DNA of 6,448 bases, taken from assembly GCA_028873745.1 (NCBI GenBank), contig JAPPNT010000045.1:9939-16386 (forward strand), written 5' to 3'. Both the position numbers and the translations under genes were made by a program. Source of the stretch: Chloroflexota bacterium (lineage in GTDB: Bacteria; Chloroflexota; Dehalococcoidia; Lucifugimonadales; UBA1127). Below the pieces are notes generated by a model. That model saw only the letters and a list, made by a program, of their open reading frames with translations, searched no databases and had not been told where the DNA came from. Positions 4,100 through 6,448 of this stretch are shown here, piece after piece (the first letter of the stretch is position 1; the number at the start of each line of letters is the position of its first letter).

Positions 4100-6304
4100 A
4101 TGGCGGTTGAACTGTCCGACCTTTTGGACAAGGCAAGCACGTATCTGTCTGAGGACCGGCTGCAGCTGGTGGAGCAGGCGTACGAGTTTGCTGCCTCGCA
4201 GCACGAGGGGCAGTACCGCAAGTCTGGCGAACCCTACATCGAGCACCCTCTGAACGCGGCCCTCTTCCTCGCAGACCTCCGACAGGACTCGGCCACCCTC
4301 GCGGCGACACTCCTCCACGACGTCATCGAAGATACGGGGCTGTCACGGGAGGACCTCGCCAGCATGTTTGGCCCGGAGGTGTCGCGGCTTGTCGACGGCG
4401 TGACGAAGCTGACGCGGCTGGACCTGCTGACGGAGAACCGGGCGGCGGAAGAGGTGTCCGACAGCCACGCGCAGGCGGAGAGCATCCGCAAGATGCTGGT
4501 GGCGATGGCCGAGGACGTTCGGGTGGTCGTCATCAAGCTGGCGGACCGGCTGCACAACATGCGGACGCTGGCGCCGCTGCCGCCCAACCGGCAGCGGGCA
4601 ATCGCGCAGGAGACGCTGGACATCTACGCGCCGCTGGCCCACAGGCTGGGCATGTGGGACATCAAGTGGCAGCTGGAAGACCTCGCGTTCCGCACGCTGG
4701 ACCCGGACAAGTACAAGGAGATCTCCCGCAGGCTTGCCATTCGCAGGGCGGAGCGGGAGGCGTTCCTGAACCGGCAGTGCCAGCAGGCGCGGGCGGCGCT
4801 CAAGGAGGCGGGCGTCGAGGGCACCGTGTACGGCCGGCCGAAGAGCATCTACAGCATCCACCAGAAGATGCAGAAGTACGCGGTCATCGGCAGGGAGTAC
4901 GACGAGATACGCGACCTCTACGCGATCCGCATCCTCGTCGAGAACAAGGCGGACTGCTACAACACCCTGGGGCAGGTGCACCAGCTCTGGCACCCGGTGC
5001 CGGGGCAGTTCGACGACTACATCGCAACGCCGAAGGAAAACCTGTACCAGTCGCTGCACACGACGGTGATGTGCGAGGGCGGCATTCCGATGGAGGTGCA
5101 GGTCCGCACGTACGAGATGCACGAGCTGGCGGAGTACGGCGTCGCGGCGCACTGGTCGTACAAGGAGACGAGCAAGAAGCGCGGCGGGAGCGCGCGGAAC
5201 GGGCAGTTCGAGGAGAAGATGACGTGGCTGCGGCAGCTGCTGGAGTGGCAGCGCGAGGTGGTGGCCACGGACGAGTTCCTGGAGTCAGTCAAGACGGACA
5301 TTCTGAAGGACCAGGTATTCGTCTACACGCCCAAGGGCGACGTCCGGGAGCTGCCGACGGGCTCGACGCCCATTGACTTTGCGTACCTGATCCACACGGA
5401 GCTGGGGCACAAGTGCATCGGCGCGAAGGTGAACGGGCGGTTGGCGCCGCTGGATACGCAGTTGCAGAACGGCGACACGGTGGAGATCGTCACGAGCAAG
5501 GTGACGCGCGGGCCGAGCATGGACTGGCTGAACTCGGCGCTGGGGTACGTGAACACGGCGTCGGCGCACCAGAAGATCCGGCAGTGGTTCCGCCGGCTGG
5601 AGCGCAGCGAGCACATGGAGCACGGCCACGAACTGCTCACGAAGACGCTGCGCCGGCTGCCGCGGTCGCTGACGGAGGCGGACGCGGCCAAGGCGCTGAA
5701 GTTCGACAACGTCGAGGCGCTGTACGTGGCGCTCGGCCGGGGGGACATCACGGCGTCGCAGGTGGAGACGCGGCTGGCGCCGCACCATGAGCCGGCGGTG
5801 ATCGCGGCGACGCACCCGGTGCAGCCGCCGGAGAGCCCGACGACGGGCATCAAGGTGCTGGGCACGGGCGACCTGCTGACCCGCACGGCCCGGTGCTGCA
5901 ACCCTGTCCCGGGCGACTCCATCATCGGCTACATCACGCGGGTGCGCGGCGTCACGGTCCATCGCGTCAACTGCCCCAACATCATCCACGAGGACGAAAA
6001 GGAGCGGCTGGTCGAGGTAGAGTGGGGTCCGACGGAGGATCTGCACCCGGTGCGCGTCGAGATCACGGGGTGGGACCGCGTGGGGCTGCTGCGGGACATC
6101 ACGATCATGGTCGCGGGCGAGAAGGTGAACATCGCAGGGGTGGTGACGGCGGAGCCGGGCGACGGGACGGCGGTCATCACGCTGACGCTGTACACGACGG
6201 GCGTCGCGCAGCTCACGCGGTTGTTCACTCGCCTCGACGGCATCAAGGGCGTCATCAACGTCTCGCGGACGAGCGCGGACACGGGGGCGACGGCGAAGAC
6301 GTAG
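4100..6304 (+). CDS. rel: Bifunctional-type (p)ppGpp synthetase/hydrolase, long RSH (Rel/SpoT)
   Basis: Long RSH enzymes make (p)ppGpp from ATP and GDP/GTP and hydrolyse it, setting the stringent response in the cytoplasm and on the ribosome. Numbering from the ATG gives 734 residues, normal for the family. The HD hydrolase domain (about 27-180) is intact: H49, H73-D74, E77-D78 and ADRLHNMRTL (148-157). The synthetase domain (about 221-360) has GRPKSIYSIHQKM (245-257), RDLYAIRI with D272, YQSLHTTV (316-323) and MEVQVRT with E332. TGS is near 403-465 (DQVFVYTPKGDV), then a helical part, the zinc-finger-like domain with C599, C600, H621 and C625, and an ACT domain (about 650-723). All the hydrolase and synthetase residues I know to check are present, so both activities are likely. 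The charge motif at 303-306 is QFDD, neither R-x-K-D nor E-x-D-D. An in-frame GTG at 4073 would add nine residues. It is divergent from hisS; stop TAG. Confidence 0.96.
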   Translation: MAVELSDLLDKASTYLSEDRLQLVEQAYEFAASQHEGQYRKSGEPYIEHPLNAALFLADLRQDSATLAATLLHDVIEDTGLSREDLASMFGPEVSRLVDGVTKLTRLDLLTENRAAEEVSDSHAQAESIRKMLVAMAEDVRVVVIKLADRLHNMRTLAPLPPNRQRAIAQETLDIYAPLAHRLGMWDIKWQLEDLAFRTLDPDKYKEISRRLAIRRAEREAFLNRQCQQARAALKEAGVEGTVYGRPKSIYSIHQKMQKYAVIGREYDEIRDLYAIRILVENKADCYNTLGQVHQLWHPVPGQFDDYIATPKENLYQSLHTTVMCEGGIPMEVQVRTYEMHELAEYGVAAHWSYKETSKKRGGSARNGQFEEKMTWLRQLLEWQREVVATDEFLESVKTDILKDQVFVYTPKGDVRELPTGSTPIDFAYLIHTELGHKCIGAKVNGRLAPLDTQLQNGDTVEIVTSKVTRGPSMDWLNSALGYVNTASAHQKIRQWFRRLERSEHMEHGHELLTKTLRRLPRSLTEADAAKALKFDNVEALYVALGRGDITASQVETRLAPHHEPAVIAATHPVQPPESPTTGIKVLGTGDLLTRTARCCNPVPGDSIIGYITRVRGVTVHRVNCPNIIHEDEKERLVEVEWGPTEDLHPVRVEITGWDRVGLLRDITIMVAGEKVNIAGVVTAEPGDGTAVITLTLYTTGVAQLTRLFTRLDGIKGVINVSRTSADTGATAKT

Positions 6305-6448
6305 ACGCGGCGACCCTCTCCCGACCCCGTACTTCGGGCAATCCCTTTTCCGGTTGACTATTCCTACCCTCGTTTTGCGCGCTTGTGCGATTGAGCGTGG
6401 TGCCAAGTGCGGGCCTCTGGGCACCGGCGTTCGCCGGTGAAACGGGCA
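6305..6448. other. Non-coding 3' end of the window after rel
   Basis: No convincing gene is seen in these 144 bases on either strand. A weak hairpin (CCCG-TACTT-CGGG, 6326-6338) followed by CAATCCCTTTT might help end rel transcription but has only a 4-bp stem. TTGACT (6354-6359) resembles a -35 box but has no -10 at the right distance. The clearest element is the perfect inverted repeat at 6422-6439. Confidence 0.5.
6422..6439. repeat. Perfect GC-rich inverted repeat (short hairpin)
   Basis: CACCGGCGTTCGCCGGTG is a perfect palindrome of 8-bp arms around TT, foldable as a 7-bp stem with a GTTC loop. No T-run follows on the plus strand (AAACGGGCA follows); on the minus strand the sequence after it is also not T-rich. 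It may be a factor-independent terminator lacking a U-tract, part of a structured RNA cut by the window edge, or a dispersed palindromic repeat. Confidence 0.5.

Noticed and set aside
3642..4310. Minus-strand frame of 222 codons crossing the hisS-rel spacer
   Set aside because: Overlaps the 5' parts of both real genes in wrong frames and has no own ribosome site or conserved motif.
4343..5152. Minus-strand frame of 269 codons opposite the Rel catalytic domains
   Set aside because: Composition is that of an antisense shadow (Arg/Leu/Val/His) with no recognisable domain.
6326..6350. Rho-independent terminator after rel
   Set aside because: Stem of only 4 bp and a T-run of four displaced by six bases; too weak to call.
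6354..6376. Promoter starting at TTGACT
   Set aside because: Good -35 match but no -10-like hexamer at 16-18 bases.
5285..6424. Long open frame of 379 codons on the minus strand opposite rel
   Set aside because: Extremely Arg/Pro/His-rich shadow of a GC-rich gene; the plus-strand frame encodes complete, conserved TGS, zinc-finger and ACT domains.
6400..6448. tRNA or RNase P RNA fragment suggested by GTTCG and GGTGAAACGGG
   Set aside because: No acceptor, D or anticodon arms, and none of the conserved RNase P core upstream; only short chance similarity.

Overview
The window is a GC-rich bacterial chromosomal segment with dense coding and GTG as well as ATG starts. It is most likely one end of a draft or metagenomic contig, because the first ~100 bases are a degenerate poly-G stretch. 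The pairing of a long RelA/SpoT homologue (rel) with hisS, the high GC content and the style of the HflK/HflC proteins suggest Chloroflexota (Dehalococcoidia / SAR202-like). This is an inference from recalled gene order and general sequence style, held at about even odds. No rRNA, tRNA, CRISPR array, insertion sequence or phage gene was seen.

Layout. Four genes are read on the minus strand from about 3915 down to the left edge: hisS (histidyl-tRNA synthetase), then after a 100-bp gap hflK and hflC (membrane SPFH proteins that control FtsH protease), then a moxR-type AAA+ ATPase that runs off the damaged contig end. hflK and hflC share one base (TAATG) and moxR starts 19 bases after hflC, so hflK-hflC-moxR looks like one translationally tight unit. 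hisS may or may not be part of it. On the plus strand, divergently from hisS, lies a full-length bifunctional-type (p)ppGpp synthetase/hydrolase of the Rel/SpoT family (4100-6304), followed by 144 bases without a gene that end in a perfect short hairpin.

How the genes relate. HisRS charges tRNA-His and Rel is the enzyme that classically responds to uncharged tRNA, so the divergent 184-bp hisS/rel spacer joins aminoacylation and the stringent response in one control region. HflK/HflC and FtsH handle membrane-protein quality control, and MoxR ATPases are chaperone-like factors that often act on membrane or envelope complexes, so the left half looks like a membrane-proteostasis cluster.

The most noteworthy signals are: (a) a control region before rel with three GTGACA copies exactly 17 bp apart, overlapping a near-perfect CRP-family palindrome; (b) a Q-F-D-D sequence in Rel where bifunctional enzymes usually have R-x-K-D and monofunctional RelA has E-x-D-D; (c) the coupling of moxR to hflKC; and (d) the corrupted contig end inside moxR. 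No clearly new system was found; the genes are recognisable housekeeping families.
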